Below are positions 38,481 to 50,268 of a DNA stretch of 64,000 bases, in pieces. A program made the translations under genes and the position numbers. Source of the DNA: CAWJAP01 sp963834365 (GTDB lineage: Bacteria > Acidobacteriota > Vicinamibacteria > Vicinamibacterales > Vicinamibacteraceae); contig CAWIBS010000044.1 in assembly GCA_963834365.1 (NCBI GenBank), positions 38,664-102,663 of the forward strand, read 5' to 3'. The notes under the pieces are model-generated. The model made no database searches and had not been told where the DNA came from. It saw only the letters and a program-made list of their open reading frames with translations. Position 1 is the first letter of the stretch, and the number at the start of each line of letters is the position of its first letter.

Positions 38481-39725
38481 AGGTCCTGTTCCTGTCGCAG
38501 GTCGTTCCGTATCCGCCGCACGGCGGCGTGCTGCAGCGCGGCTACAACGTGCTGCGCCAGCTGTCGCGTCAGCTCGCGTGCACCTGCTGGCGTTCGTCCA
38601 CCCGAACCTGCTGCCGACGCCGGCGACGCTCGACGAGAGCCGCCGCGCGCTCGGAGCAATTCTGCGCGGCGGTCGAGTACTTTCCGCTGTGGGTGAAGAC
38701 AGTCGCGGCTCCACCAGGCGGCCGGCCTCGGCGCTGAGCGCCGTCTCGCGCGACGCCGTTCGGCGTCATCGCGCACCGCTCGTCGGCCTATCGCCGGCGC
38801 GTGTCGGCGCTGCTGGCGTGACGGCGCGCTTCGACATCGTCCACGTCGACACGATCGCCCTCAGCCAGTTCGTCGACCACGATCGCGCGTCCGGCCGCGG
38901 TGCTGACCCACCACAACATCGAGTCGATGCTGATGGCGCGGCGCGCCGCAGGTCGAGACGCGGCCGCATCGCCCGGCGCTTCCTCGCGCGCGAGGCCGCC
39001 AAGCTCGAGCCTACGAACGCGCAGGAGTCGCCGCGCTTCGACGTCAACATCGTCGTGTCGGATGGCGACGGAGCCGGCGCTCGCGGCTCGCGCCGGGCGT
39101 GCGGGCCGCCGTCGTGCCCAACGGCGTGGACGTCGAGTACTTCACGCCGCGCGGCGATCGAGGAGACGCCGGCGCTCATCTACACCGGCGGCATGAACAT
39201 GTTCGCCAACCGCGACGCGGTCATGTACTTCCTCCGCGACGATCTGGCCGACGATCATCGCCGCGCGTGCCGGACGTGCGCTTCTTCGCCGTCGGGCAGG
39301 CATCCGCCAGCGGAGCTGCGCGCAGGCCGGAGCGCGACCCGCGGATCGTCGTGACCGGGTTCGTCGACGACATCCGGCCGTCTCGTCGGCCAGGCCGCCG
39401 TCTACGTCGTGCCGCTGCGCGTCGGCGGCGGCACGCGGCTGAAGGTGCTCGATGCGATGGCGATGGGCAAGGCCATCGTCTCGACGTCGATGGGATGCGA
39501 GGGGATCGACGTGCGCCCGGCGAGCACCTGGCGTCGCCGACACGCCGGAGGCGTTCGCCGACGCACGGTCGCGCTGCTCGGCGATCCCGGAGCGGCGCGC
39601 AGGCGCTCGGCGCGCGCCGCGCGCGCGCCTGGTCGAGGCAGCAGTACGCCTGGCAGCTCGTCGGCGGCCAGCTGATCGACGGCTATACGAGCGCGCGATC
39701 GCGCGTGAGGACGAGCCGTCGATGA
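38477..39725 (+). CDS. Glycosyltransferase, PEP-CTERM/EpsH-associated type, frameshifted
   Basis: The N-terminus KVLFLSQVVPYPPHGGVLQR, then GYNVLRQLSRQ, matches the sugar transferases associated with PEP-CTERM/EpsH systems (TIGR03087 style). Later blocks: LLAFVHPNLLPTPATLDESR, DIVHVDTIALSQFV, VLTHHNIESMLMARR, VVPNGVDVEYFTPRG, LIYTGGMNMFANRDAVMYFL, RIVVTGFVDDIRP and PLRVGGGTRLKVLDAMAMGK with the donor-site Glu replaced by the usual GTRLK-x-LDA pattern. The end overlaps the CapK-like gene as ATGA. At least six frame breaks occur. Confidence 0.8.
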
Positions 39726-41144
39726 ACCGCTACGCCGCGGCGCTCTACCGGCGTCGCGCCGGTCTGGGGGCAGAACCTGATGCTGTCGGGCTTCAGCGCG
39801 CTGCTCGAGCGCGAGCGCTACGGCGGCCGCTACGCGGAGTTCCGCGATCTGCTCGCGCAGACGCGAATGGCGCTCGCGCGAGCCGAGCTCGCAGGCCGTA
39901 CCAGGACGAGCGGCTGCGCGCGATCGTCGCGCACGCCTACGACACCGTGCCGTTCTACCGGCGCCGCTTCGACGAGCGCCAGCGTCAAGCCGTCCGACAT
40001 CCGCGGGCACGCGCGACCTGCCGAAGCTGCCGCTGCTCACGCGCGACGACATCCGGACGCACTTCGACGAACTGCGCTCGCGCGATGCGTCGCCGCGCGG
40101 CGATGCGAACCGGCCACACCAGCGGCACCACCGGCACGCCGCTCACCGTCGGCTACGACCACGAAACGGTCTGGATGACCTACGCGGTGTTCGACCGCCA
40201 CTACCGCTGGGCCGGGCTGCCGCCTCGGCCGCGACGGCGACCGCGTCGCGGTCGCGCGCGGCAACGTCATCGTGCCGCTCGCGCAGCGCGGCCGCCGTTC
40301 TGGCGCGTACAACCGCGTCCAGAACCAGCTGCTGCTGTCGTCGTTCCACCTGTCGCGCACGAACCTGCCGGCCTATTTCGAGGCGCTCGCGCAAGTTTCG
40401 GCCGGCGGTCCTCGACGGCTATCCCTCGACGCTGTACGTGCTGGCCAAGTTCCTGCAGACCGCGAGGCGAGACGTTCCCGCTGCGCGCCGCGATCACGTC
40501 GTCGGAGACGCTCTACGACTTCCAGCGCGAGGTCATCGAGGAGCGCTTCCAGTGCCGCGTGTTCGACTACTACGCGCTGGCCGAGCGGGTCGTGTTCTCG
40601 GGCGAGTGCGAGCGGCACGAGGGCCATCACCTCGCGATGGAATACGGCATCACGGAGGTCGTCGACGACGACGGGCAGCCGCTGGCGGCCGGCGTCGACG
40701 GGCCGGCTGGTCGGCACCAGCCTGCACAACCTCGCGATGCCGCTGATCCGCTACGTGACCAACGACATGACCGCGCTGCCTGCCGGACCGTGCGCCTGCG
40801 GCCGGGCGCTCGAGCTCATGGACGACGTGACGACCAAGGCAGAGGACGTGCTGACGCTGAAGGACGGCCGGCTGATCTCGCCGTCGGTGCTGACGCATCC
40901 GTTCAAGCCGCTCGACTGCATCGAAGGCTCGCAGATCGTCGCAGACGGCGCTCGATCCCGTGACCGGTCCGCATCGTCCCCGGACCGGGGTTCGACGACG
41001 CGCTGACCGGCATCTGGTCGCGCGAGCTGCAGGCGCGGCTGGGGGCTGGCGTGACGCATCGACATCGAGAAGGTCGACCGGCTCGAGACGACGGGCAGCG
41101 GAAAGTTCAAGTGGGTGATCTCGAAAGTGCCGCTCGGCATCTGA
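39722..41144 (+). CDS. CapK/PaaK-like AMP-forming ligase, frameshifted
   Basis: Member of the phenylacetate-CoA ligase/CapK family. Blocks: RLRAIVAHAYDTVPFYRRRF, LTRDDIRTHFDEL, HTSGTTGTPLTVGYDHETVW (AMP-binding P-loop), YPSTLYVLAKFL, AAITSSETLYDFQREVIEER, FDYYALAERVVFSGECE, MEYGITEVVDDDGQPLAAGV and LIRYVTNDMTALPAGPCACG (zinc-like Cys pair at the end). Homologues in capsule loci activate an organic acid for transfer to the polysaccharide. The C-terminal end KFKWVISKVPLGI is in a separate frame, with TGA at 41142-41144. At least seven breaks occur. Confidence 0.82.
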
Positions 41145-41284
41145 AACGAGATTCCGAGCGAGGGCAACATGCACGAATGGCATCTCGTGTGTCGGCTGGT
41201 CCACGCGTTCAACGCCGCGTGGTTCCCACACGGTCGCTCGGCCCCTCGAGCGTTCGGGCGCACCCTGCTTCTCGAGACGCGAAA

Positions 41285-42456
41285 GTGACGAGCCGGGCGC
41301 TGCAGGAGCGGCTGGTCGGCTTTTCAGCCGTGCGGTGGGTGGTCGGCCTGTGGCTGTTCACACGCGGCACGCTGTACCTGTGGGCCGGCAACGAGTATCG
41401 CGGGCTCCAGATATCTGCCGGTGCGTGCGAGTTGCCGCGCTGTGGCCGTGGGGACCGCTCGCGCGCGGGATCGTCTTCCGCTACGTTCGCCGGTTCCGCT
41501 CGGGGCCCAATACGCTCATCGACTCGTACCGCGCGGGCCCCGAGTCGCAGGCCTGTGCCGAAGCCTATGCGCTCACGGGCCGCGGATCGAACGATCTGTT
41601 CCGAGACCTCATCGTCCTGAAGAGCCCGACGGCGTCCGAGTCGGGCGTCATCCTCCTGAAGTACGCGGACGCGTTCGATGCCGTCGTGGCGCTCTTCGAT
41701 CTGGATCGGCTTCGTGCGCGCTACCGTTTCGTCCTGGAACCCTGCTGGGCCGGCTTGTGCTTGCCAAGCCTCCTGATGTTTCTCTGCCCGCAGCAGCCAG
41801 TCATCGTGCAGTGCTTCACGCGCGAGGATCTCGACTTCGTGCGGGAAGTGGGCTACCCGTTTGTACCCATCGCCCTCGGTCCGGCCGACTGGGTCGACGC
41901 CGATATCTTCCAACCGGCCGACGCCGACGCCCCGAAGACGCACGACTTGGTCATGGTGGCGAACTGGGGGGCCCACAAGCGGCACGCGCAGCTGTTTCGT
42001 GCACTGAGCACGCTGCAGGACCGTCCCCTCCGCGTGCTCCTGATCGGTTTCCCGTGGAGCGGCCGGACGGCCGACGACATCCGGCGCGAGGCCGAGGCCT
42101 TCGGCAACGGGCACGTCTCACTGGAGATTGTGGAGCGTATCCCCGCGGCGGAGGTCGCGCAGCGCGTGAGCCGGTGCAAGGCCTTCGTCTTCCTTTCGCG
42201 GAAGGAAGGAGACAACAAGGCGCTCGTCGAGGCCATGTTCAGCGACGTTCCCGTCATCGTTTACGACAAGAGCATCGGCGGCGCCGTCAGTCGAGTCAAC
42301 GAGGCGACGGGTGTGCTGACATCAGATGCTGGTCTGGCCGGGACGATTCAGCACGTGCTTTCGCGGTATCGCGAGTTCAGACCCAGGGCTTGGGCCATGG
42401 AGCACACGGGCAGCGCGGTCGCGACACGGATACTGAAGCATCCTTGCGAGCCATAG
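41285..42456 (+). CDS. Glycosyltransferase (GT-B type), one frameshift
   Basis: GTG 41285 starts RALQERLVGFSAVRWVVGLW, then LFTRGTLYLWAGNEYRGLQI. A break near 41418 leads into WPWGPLARGIVFRYVRRFRS. The rest is clean: CFTREDLDFVREVGYPFVPI, LVMVANWGAHKRHAQLFRAL, LLIGFPWSGRTADDIRREAE, VSLEIVERIPAAEVAQRVSR, FVFLSRKEGDNKALVEAMFS, which is the donor-site E-x7-E region, and VPVIVYDKSIGGAVSRVNEA. This is a glycosyltransferase group 1-like protein with an unusual N-terminal part; the donor and acceptor are unknown. Confidence 0.82.
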
Positions 42457-43036
42457 CCGCCGCGAGAGCGGCAGGCCTACAGTGTGCCGATCGTTCCGAA
42501 GACGAATTCGCCGAATCTCGCGTACAAGACGCCCGCCGATCGCGAGCGGTTCGCGGCCGACTACGATACGTGCTGAGCTGTCGTCGTACGCCGATGAAGT
42601 GACGCAGGTCGCGTTTGTGCTGCAGGCGCCGCCTCCTACGCTCGTGCGCCGGATCGCTTTAAGCTCATCAGTTATGACGTTGTCCTGACGAGCTCTGCAG
42701 CCTCGGCAGCCGTCGCCCCGATGGGCGCGCTGCTCGCGCTGACAGTTCCGACGCCGCCGTAATTCCCGTGTGTTTTCCGGGAATCGAAGGCAGATCCCGC
42801 TGATCTTCTCAGAATCCTCTTTACGTTCGCCGAGCCTCCTGAGACGTTTTGTAATACGGAGGCCTGTCGTGGGCCCGAGGTTGATTCGACTCCGTGCCGT
42901 GAGGTCCAGCTTGATTTGCGGGCCGCTCCCAGGGCGAGTCGGCCTGGACCGTCGGCCTTCGACGCGGCGTTGATGACGCGACTGGGGAGTCTGCGGGGTG
43001 AATTAACGCCACGGTAGCAGGAGGAGTCGAGAGATA
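42457..43036. other. Gap without a credible gene
   Basis: About 580 bp between two plus-strand genes. One short stretch near 42485-42585 reads IVPKTNSPNLAYKTPADRER in one frame, then stops, and could be the head of a lost gene. The rest, including an A+T-richer patch at 42760-42860, shows no conserved protein motif, tRNA or repeat. AGGAGGAG at 43019-43026 belongs to the methyltransferase start. Confidence 0.55.
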
Positions 43037-43807
43037 ATGGAGAGGACCACGGATGAGACGCTCAGCTTGACGCACGACCACCAGAGACCGACCGCACCCA
43101 TGCGCGGCTTGCTCACGAAACTGACGAAAATTGCGAGCCGCGAGGGCGACCGGCTCTTGCGAGCGTTCTACTATCGATTCGATCTTCGGGCGCGTGCAGC
43201 TTCCGGCGGCCCTCGCCGCGCGTGTGACTCGCTGGGAGACGCGCCGACGCCGTGGCGATTTGCCCCGTACAGCGGACCGTTGGGAGGCACAATACGCGAG
43301 TGGCGAATGGGCGTATCTGCAGAGCGCTCGGGAGCGCGCGCGATATAGCGTGATTGTCGGCCTGCTCGCGGAGCGCGGGCCCTCGGCGACGATTCTCGAC
43401 GTCGGATGCGGCGACGGTGTCCTCTATCAGCGATTCCGCCCGATCGGCTGTGAGCGGGACGTCGGGATCGACATGAGCGATGTGGCCGTCTCCATGGCGG
43501 CTGAAGGGGCACGCCCGGAGGCTGAGTTCGTCGCCGGCGATGCTGCCGTTTATCAGCCCGAGAGCACCTTCGATGCCATCGTCTTCAACGAGGTCCTGTA
43601 TTACTTTCCCGATCCCCCTGGGTCGTGGCCCGCTATGCTGCCACGGCTCTCAAGGCCAGCGGCGTGTTGATCGTGTCCACGTGGCTGCAATCGCCCCGTG
43701 GACGGTCGATTCTCCAGGCGCTGAAGCGACGGTTCGCCGTGATCGACGAAACGCGCGTGACGCACGGCGACCTGAGCTGGGTCTTGACCGCGCTCCGGCC
43801 GAGCTAA
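43037..43807 (+). CDS. Class I SAM-dependent methyltransferase, frameshifted
   Basis: About 255 residues. It starts MERTTDETLSLTHDHQRP (ATG 43037 with AGGAGGAG upstream), then MRGLLTKLTKIASREGDRLL. A break near 43195 leads into RWEAQYASGEWAYLQSARER, then ATILDVGCGDGVLYQRF (motif I, DxGxGxG), GIDMSDVAVSMA and FDAIVFNEVLYYFPDP. A second break near 43625 gives ALKASGVLIVSTWLQSPRGR and the end SWVLTALRPS. It probably methylates a sugar of the polysaccharide. An internal start at ATG 43100 is also possible. Confidence 0.82.
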
Positions 43808-43991
43808 GCAGAGAGATGCCTTCGGGGGCGTGGCAGTGGCTTGTATAGCATTACCAATGCTGCCTCCCTGGGCGGATGTCGACAGTGGCCCGGCCGTGAT
43901 TGTTCGCCAGAGTTTCTGCTCGTCCTGGACAGCCGTTATCCGATGGCATAAGGTGGCCCGTTCATTCTGAGCATGCCGGTTGTACGCTGGA

Positions 43992-45023
43992 ATGCGCCGT
44001 GCCTGCAAACGCGGGCTGCTCGCTGGGCTGCATCACGTCGGACTGCTCGTCGCTCCTGCGTCGACGCGGACACACGCGAGCGCGCGGTGGCTCTCCTCGA
44101 TCATCGGGTGGCACCCGTTGGCGCGGGTGCGCCAGATTACTCAGCGGTGGGAATGGTCGTGACGCCGGAAGAGTTCGAGATGCAACTCCGCTTCCTGCGC
44201 CGCGCGTACCAAGTCGTTCCGCTCACTCGGATTGTCGCCGCAGCCCGCGGACACGAGCCCTTCGTGCCGGGCCTCTGTGCCGTGACGTTCGACGACGGCT
44301 GGCGAGACGTTCACGAGCATGCCCTTCCGCTGTCGCGTCGCTACGCGATTCCGGCCACCGTATTCCTCGCGACGGGGCCAAATCGAAGACGGGCGATGGT
44401 TCTGGGAAGAGCGGGCGAAGTATTTGCTGGCCTGCCTGAGCGGGCTGGCGTCGCAGGCCAGTCTCCGGGACGCGGCCGGCCTGCCGGCTCGAATCGAGCA
44501 ATGGAGGGACAGGCTGAGTGGTGTGGCAGACGACGGCCTTCCAGAGCGCCTTGTCCCCCTCGTCGACGAGTTGCGTGGGCTCGCGGTCGAGGAGCGGACG
44601 GCGGCGATGGAGACACTCGAGGCTCTCCTGGTGCGGCACGATCCCCAGCTCGCGCGACCGTTCATCACGTGGGCGCAGGCCCGCGACCTGGCCGCGGCCG
44701 GCATCGAGCTGGGCAACCACACCGTGACGCACCCTGATCTTCGCGGCGTAACGACAGGTGACGTGGTCGACGAGGTCCGGCGAGCACACGCTTCCATCGC
44801 GGAACAGACCGGACGTCCCGCAGAGAGCTTCGCCTATCCTTATGGCAGCCACGACGCGGGTGTCCGCCACGCCGTGCAGGAGGCGGGCGCCGTGAGCGCA
44901 TTACCGCAAAGAGCGGGTTCGTGCGAGCCGGATCGGACGTTTACCAGTTGAACAGGGCGAGACGTGTCCAGCCGGCTAGCGCGGAGCCAGGCGATGTTCG
45001 CGGCTCGGTTGCTGGGTTTCTGA
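43992..45023 (+). CDS. Polysaccharide deacetylase, frameshifted
   Basis: MRRACKRGLLAGLHHVGLL (ATG 43992) leads, after a break near 44055, to RERAVALLDHRVAP and FEMQLRFLRRAYQVVPLTRI. LCAVTFDDGWRDVHEHAL follows, with the catalytic TFDD motif, then YAIPATVFLATG. A break near 44385 leads to QIEDGRWFWEERAKYLLACL and IELGNHTVTHPDLRGVT (metal-binding H-x-x-x-H) and FAYPYGSHDAGVRHAV. The last part, in a third frame, is SGFVRAGSDVYQLNR and a C-terminus ending LLGF at TGA 45021. The enzyme would de-N-acetylate an amino sugar. It is the second of three deacetylases in the locus. Confidence 0.85.
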
Positions 45024-45032
45024 GGAGCTGTC

Positions 45033-46016
45033 GTGTCACAGCCGACCATCAGCGTCATCGTCCCATGCTTCAACAACGCGCCGTAAATGTCCGGGAAGCG
45101 CTCATGTCGATTCTGGCGCAGAGGCGTCACGCGACGGAGATATCGTGGTCGATGACGGCTCGACCGACGACTCGGCCCGCGAGGTTGCCGCCGTAGCGGA
45201 CCCACGCATCCGGTTCGTCCGACAGCCGCACGCGGGGGCCTCGTCGGCGCGCAACCGCGGACTCGACCTGGCGACGGGGGACTTCATCGCCTTCCTCGAT
45301 GCCGACGATCGCTGGCGGCCGAGCATGCTCGACACACAGGCGGCGCTGCTCGAGGACGAGCCGGGGATCGTCTGCACCTTCGCCGACTTCGTGCGGTTCG
45401 AGGATGCCACTGGACGGGTAATGGGCAACCAGTTCCCTTGCTACACCGAGCTGCCGGCCACCCCGTGCCGTTCCGGGCCGCAGCCCAACACGTATTACAT
45501 CGACGGCGACGCTTTCTGCCACCTCGTACAGTTTGGCGACGTGCCGGCGTTCACACCGGTGATGATGTTCCGCCGGGCCGCGGTTGGCCACCTGCGTTTC
45601 GACTCGCGTCTGAGCCTGTGCGAGGATATGGACTTCGTGTTGCGCGTGCTGCTGTGCGGGGGCACCGGATTCAGCCGCGAGGTTCTGGCCGAGATCGCCG
45701 GCATGATCGGAACGTCACAAAAGACTACACGCGGATGGCGCTGAACAAGCTGGAGGCTCTGCGGCTGCTGGCGCCGCACGTGACGGGCCGGGCTCGGCAG
45801 TCCTGCTTTCGGCAGCGGCTGGTCAAGGGGTTGATCGACGCCGCCTGCGTCAGCCTGGCGGCGGGCCGGCTGCGGGACGGCGTTGCGATGTACCTGGAAT
45901 CGCTGACCGTGGCCGGGTCCTCGGTCCGAAAGATTCACGCGACCCCACGCGTGACACGCGCGTTCTGTCGTGCCTGTGTTCGACGGCTGGCACCGCCCCG
46001 CGCGGCAGCCGCGTGA
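45033..46016 (+). CDS. Glycosyltransferase family 2, frameshifted
   Basis: GTG 45033 (GGAG just upstream) starts SQPTISVIVPCFNNA, then with breaks near 45090 and 45130 continues IVVVDDGSTDDSAREVAAVA, RQPHAGASSARNRGLDLATG, FIAFLDADDRWRPSMLDTQA (DxD metal site) and FTPVMMFRRAAVGHLRFDSR, then LCEDMDFVLRVLL. A break near 45710 leads to the C-terminal helical part KLEALRLLAPHVTGRARQSC. It is a typical inverting GT-A enzyme that elongates the repeat unit. The gene starts 9 nt after the deacetylase stop. Confidence 0.86.
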
Positions 46017-46028
46017 CCCGTCCGGCCC

Positions 46029-47221
46029 GTGGCATCGCAAACACCGTTCTCCGTGATCTCCACGCTCGCCGTCCTCCGCTGGCCCTCGAACGTCGGCTAC
46101 GCCATTGCACCGCTCGAGCGCCTGTTCGTCGAGACGGGACTGACTCTGGCCGATGGGCGGGCCGATCGCGTGCGCATGGTGTACAGCAGCCTGTCCGGCG
46201 GCAAACCGACGTCGCTGCCGCCAGGGTTCGACAACGTCTCGGCGCTCGACCTCAACGACACGTCGCCGCGCCAGCTGTCTCACGTGCGGGACACGATCCG
46301 CGCCTGGGACATCGACCTCGTCATCACGTTCGACATGCAGCCGGAGCATCCGGTCTACCGCGTGATGCGGGAGGCCGGTGTCTCGGCGATCGTGTCCTAC
46401 TGGGGCGCGCCCATGTCGTCGTTGATGCCGGCCTGGAAGCTCGCCGTCAAGCGCCTGTTGCTGGCGGTGGCTCGCTCGCGTCTGGACGGGTTGATATTCG
46501 AATCGCAGGCGATGGCCGACTTCGCAATCCGTGGGCGGGGCGTGCCGAGGCACATGATCGATATCGTGCCGCTCGGCGTCGACATCGAGCGGTTCCGACC
46601 GGCGCAGTCATCGCACGTCTACACGGCGCTCGAGATTCCCAGCGACCGTAGGGTGGCGGTCTTCGCAGGACACTGCACGCCGCGCAAAGGCATTCAGACG
46701 CTGATCGAGGCGGCGATCATCCTGCTGGGCCAGCGTCGACGCGATGACGTCTTCTTCCTGATCTGCGGCAACACGCCCGAGCAGAGCGCCGTACGAAAGC
46801 GATGTACCGAGGGCTCGGCATCGACCAATGGATCCGCTTCGCCGGATATCGTCAAGACATGCTCCAGATCTACCAGAGCTCGTTCTGCGGCGTGATCCCG
46901 TCATCGGGGTGGGACTCCTTTCCGCGCAGCGCGGTGGAGATGGCCGCAACGGCTCTCCCGGTCGTGGCGTCGAGGCTGCAGGGGCTCAAGGAAGCCGTCC
47001 TGGATCGTGAGACCGGCATGCTCTTCGAGACGGGGAACAGCGCGGCCCTGGCCGACGCCATCGAGCAGCTCCTGGACGATCCCGAGCGCGCCAGAGCCCT
47101 CGGACAGGCGGGACGCGCTCGCTGCGAGCGCGAGCTCAATCTGCGAACTCAGCGCGAGCGGTTCCTCCACGCCGTCGCTCGTCGTTTGCCGGCATCACGA
47201 GTTCCCTCGGGCCTCATCTGA
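46029..47221 (+). CDS. Glycosyltransferase family 4, one frameshift
   Basis: GTG 46029 starts ASQTPFSVISTLAVLRWPSN. Other blocks are DLVITFDMQPEHPVYRVMRE, AIVSYWGAPMSSLMPAWKLA, IDIVPLGVDIERFRPAQSSH and VAVFAGHCTPRKGIQTLIEA (GT-B phosphate-binding region). After one break near 46795 come WIRFAGYRQDMLQIYQSSFC and GVIPSSGWDSFPRSAVEMAA, the donor-site region with a DSFPRSAVE variant of E-x7-E. The gene sits 12 nt after the previous stop in the EPS group. Donor sugar unknown. Confidence 0.88.
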
Positions 47222-47344
47222 AGCGTGCCCTGCCACGACGGGCAGCCGCGGGCAACTGTGCCGGCTTCGCAGCGGTACAGCAGTGGTAAAATTCGAGGGT
47301 CGTCAGCGGCGTCCCGGTGCGGCGGGGCTTGCGGCGACGGGCCC

Positions 47345-48604
47345 ATGACGATCTACGCCTTCCTCGAGCATTACCCCAGTCCTGACAAGATGTACTTCGA
47401 TACGCAGTTCGAGCAATTCGTGCGTGATGGTCACGAGCTGCGTATTTTTGCGTTCGGGCAGTGGGACGGGCAAATCGCGTCGAAAGTCTACGAGCTCGGC
47501 CTGGATCGGGCCACCAGATATCTTCCGTCGACACTCCACACCATCCCCCGATTCGCGGGGGCGTCAGCGAGGAATCTCATCAGGCATCCGTTCGCGCGGC
47601 TCAGCGGTGCGGTGCGGGTGCTGAGCGATCGGCCTTCGGCCAAGCAGACTCTGTCAAACGTGGTCCGGAGCACGCTGCTACCGGTCGAGCCGCCAGACCT
47701 CTGCCTGGTTCACAACCTCATCACGCAGGGACACATCACGTTCATGCGGCACTTGTATCCACGCGTGCCGGTCGCGCTCTATTACCACGGCGGGGAAGTG
47801 CCCGGTGTGCCGACGGTCTCGGATCGGGATGCCGCCCGCGCGTTCGCGGCGGCAGACGTCGTCTTCACCAACACCGAGAGCTCACGCGGGCATGCCATCG
47901 ATCGCGGATGTCCCGCCGACCGGATCGTCGTATGTCCGGTCGGCTTCAATCTCGCGGACTTCCGGCCCGAGCCGAACCGCACGTATCGCCGCAACGGGTG
48001 GTTGAATCTCGTGTCGATAGGCCGCCTGAGCGAGGAGAAGGGCATCATCCACGCGCTCGAGGCGATGGATCAGCTCGGTGAGGCAGGAGTGACCGACGTG
48101 CGCTACCGCATCATCGGCGACGGGCCGCTGTCGAGGGCACTACGCACCGTCGTTGTGGAGCGCAGGCTCGGCGGTGTCGTGGAGTTCCTCGGGTCGGTCC
48201 CATTCGAGCGTCTGCACGACGAGCTCGGGCTCGCGGATGCCCTGCTGCTGCCGAGCATTGTACTAGGGACCTGGCAGGAGAATCAGGCCTGCGTCGTGCA
48301 GGAAGCGATGCTGTTGCAGACGCTGGTGGCCGCCAGCGCGACGGGCGGCGTGCCTGAATCGACCGCACCAGAGCTTCGACGGTTCAGTTTTCCGGCGGGG
48401 GACAGCGCAGCGATCGCGAAGACTATCGGGTGCCTGAAGGAACTCGATCCAGCCGCACTCCGGGCGCTGGGCGAGGCCGGGAACGTTTATGCACGAAGCC
48501 GTTACAACATCGCGCACCTGAACGACGAGTTACTCTCGGCCGTCTCCTCGATCACGACTCGAGGCCGGGCGCCGCACTCGACTCCCGCCGCGCGACCCGT
48601 TTGA
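47345..48604 (+). CDS. Glycosyltransferase family 4
   Basis: A 419-residue GT-B enzyme with an intact frame. It starts MTIYAFLEHYPSPDKMYFDT (ATG 47345, preceded by 120 bp with no conserved protein). Blocks: LCLVHNLITQGHITFMRHLY, LYYHGGEVPGVP, VVFTNTESSRGHAIDRGCPA, LVSIGRLSEEKGIIHALEAM, VVEFLGSVPFERLHDELGLA and SIVLGTWQENQACVVQEAML, which carries the donor-site Glu pair. It is the last plus-strand gene of the EPS group and converges on the beta-helix gene. Confidence 0.92.
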   Translation: MTIYAFLEHYPSPDKMYFDTQFEQFVRDGHELRIFAFGQWDGQIASKVYELGLDRATRYLPSTLHTIPRFAGASARNLIRHPFARLSGAVRVLSDRPSAKQTLSNVVRSTLLPVEPPDLCLVHNLITQGHITFMRHLYPRVPVALYYHGGEVPGVPTVSDRDAARAFAAADVVFTNTESSRGHAIDRGCPADRIVVCPVGFNLADFRPEPNRTYRRNGWLNLVSIGRLSEEKGIIHALEAMDQLGEAGVTDVRYRIIGDGPLSRALRTVVVERRLGGVVEFLGSVPFERLHDELGLADALLLPSIVLGTWQENQACVVQEAMLLQTLVAASATGGVPESTAPELRRFSFPAGDSAAIAKTIGCLKELDPAALRALGEAGNVYARSRYNIAHLNDELLSAVSSITTRGRAPHSTPAARPV

Positions 48605-48659
48605 GGCGGCGGCGCGCCGCTCACACTCGGTACGCGGGGGTCCTCCCGGCGGCATTCTT

Positions 48660-50175
48660 TCAGCTCCCGACGATTCGCACGTTGGTCGGTGTGGCTGGTG
48701 GGTTCGATGGCTGAGGCGTCGGTGAGGTCGTCCCGTGGCCGTGGGTGGCACGATACGTAGCGTATGCCGCCGTCAGGTGCCGTTGGCGTCGACGATGTTG
48801 TCGTCGGGGTGCCCACCAGATTGTCGACGCGGATGATACGCTCCGGACCGCTGACCTCGGAGTGGACAGATGTGCGAACCACTGGGGGTGCCGCAGTCGC
48901 CGTTCACGATGACGTTGTTCTGAAGGTGAACGGGCCGTCGTCCGATGCGTTCCGCACCTGAACACGGCCAACGAAGGTGTTGCGGTAGAAGAAGATCTCC
49001 CGGGCCAACCGTTCTGGTTGACGTCGAGCGCCATGGCCTGCGAGCGGACGTTATTGAACAGCATCTCGCCCGACGTGCTGATGGAATCGTGGCCATGTTG
49101 CCGCCGATGGCCATTTCGGAAATGTTGTAGAACGATTGCCCCGAACCGTGAATTGTGGATCGAATCCTTCAGCTCGATGCCGTTGAACGATCGTGGAAGA
49201 CGTTGTCTTCGATCAGCAGCTTCGCTGCATGTAGATCTTGATGGTCACGTCATGGCCGAATTGAGAACTCGTAATTCTGAATGACCATGTATGTCGACAG
49301 CCCGCGCGTCGTCATGATGAGCGAGGCATTCGTGCCGTGGTCGTTCCGGCGTGCCGTGGTCGTGCATCCGGCTTCCGGAACGTCGGACCGGGGTGCCCCA
49401 CGGAAGAGAACTGGAACGCCATGATTCGCGAGTGCCGAGTCTCGAAACCGTCCACATACACGTCGAACCAGAGATCCGAATGAACGGCGCCGTTCCGCTT
49501 CCGGTGTAGCCGAAGTCGATGAGGGGCGTCTGGCCGGGGTAGGCGATCCAGGAAACCGACGTTGTTTCGGTCGCGAAGTCCACGCGCTCCCAGGCACCTC
49601 CGACATCCGCTCGCGGAAGGTCGGTGATTTGATAGGTGCCGTTGCTTGAAGTAGACACCGTGTTTCGCGCGACGAGGGGCTGCGGTGGAATCGCTCGGCG
49701 TGCGCCAGGGGTTGTCGACGGTGCCTGTACCACAGGCTCGACGAACATCCGTTCGTCGACTCGCGCGGCCGTTGACCGCGTCGATGAACTTGAAGCCGGC
49801 CGTGCCAACGGTGATGGCCCATGTCGCCTCGACGCGGGTCCCTTCCGAGTCGACGACGTGAGAGTCGGACTCGCGTTGGTCTGCGGCGAGGGCCAGTTGA
49901 TCTCGCCCGTCTGGGCGTTGATCGTCATCCCCGCGGGAGCGCCGGAAGGGAGTAGACGTAGGGATATCCGCCACCGACGACGGCGGCGCGGATGTTGTAC
50001 ACGAGCCCGGATAGGCCCGGAAGATTCGATGGTTCGAGCGGAATCCCCCAGTGCCGGCCGGCTTGATGTTGGTGATGGTCAGCGGATAGTTGGCTGCCAG
50101 GACCGGCTGACTGCCGACCATCAGCACCGCGAGTGCCACGGCACCGAGAATCTTGACATTGGCGAACACGTGCAT
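48660..50175 (-). CDS. Secreted parallel beta-helix protein with putative Ig domain, frameshifted
   Basis: MHVFANVKILGAVALAVLMV, then GSQPVLA, is a good signal peptide; ATG 50175 has GGGAGAG upstream. Next is a He_PIG-like Ig domain (GLVYNIRAAVVGGGYPYVYS, AGMTINAQTGEINWP, LTVVDSEGTRVEATWAITV). The remaining 300 residues, in changing frames, have N- and G-rich strands (FIDAVNGRA, LPRADVGGAWERVDFATETT, FNNVRSQAMALDVNQNGWPG, FQNNVIVNGDCGTPSGSH) and resemble right-handed parallel beta-helix proteins, a fold of polysaccharide lyases and epimerases. The end PTNVRIVGS at 48660 is in another frame. At least seven breaks occur. A strong sigma-54-like promoter lies upstream, and the gene stands between the two EPS gene groups. 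Confidence 0.72.
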
Positions 50176-50268
50176 CTAACTCTCCCTGCAATTCGTCGTT
50201 GACCGTGCCGATCTGTGTGTTGCCGTCGGCGGATGATTCAAAAAAAGCCGGATCGCGCTGCGAACCTC

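Noticed and set aside
41169..41288. 39-codon ORF between the CapK-like ligase and a glycosyltransferase
   Set aside because: It overlaps the next start by GTGA, but it shows no conserved motif and lies in a region with frame breaks, so chance is likely.
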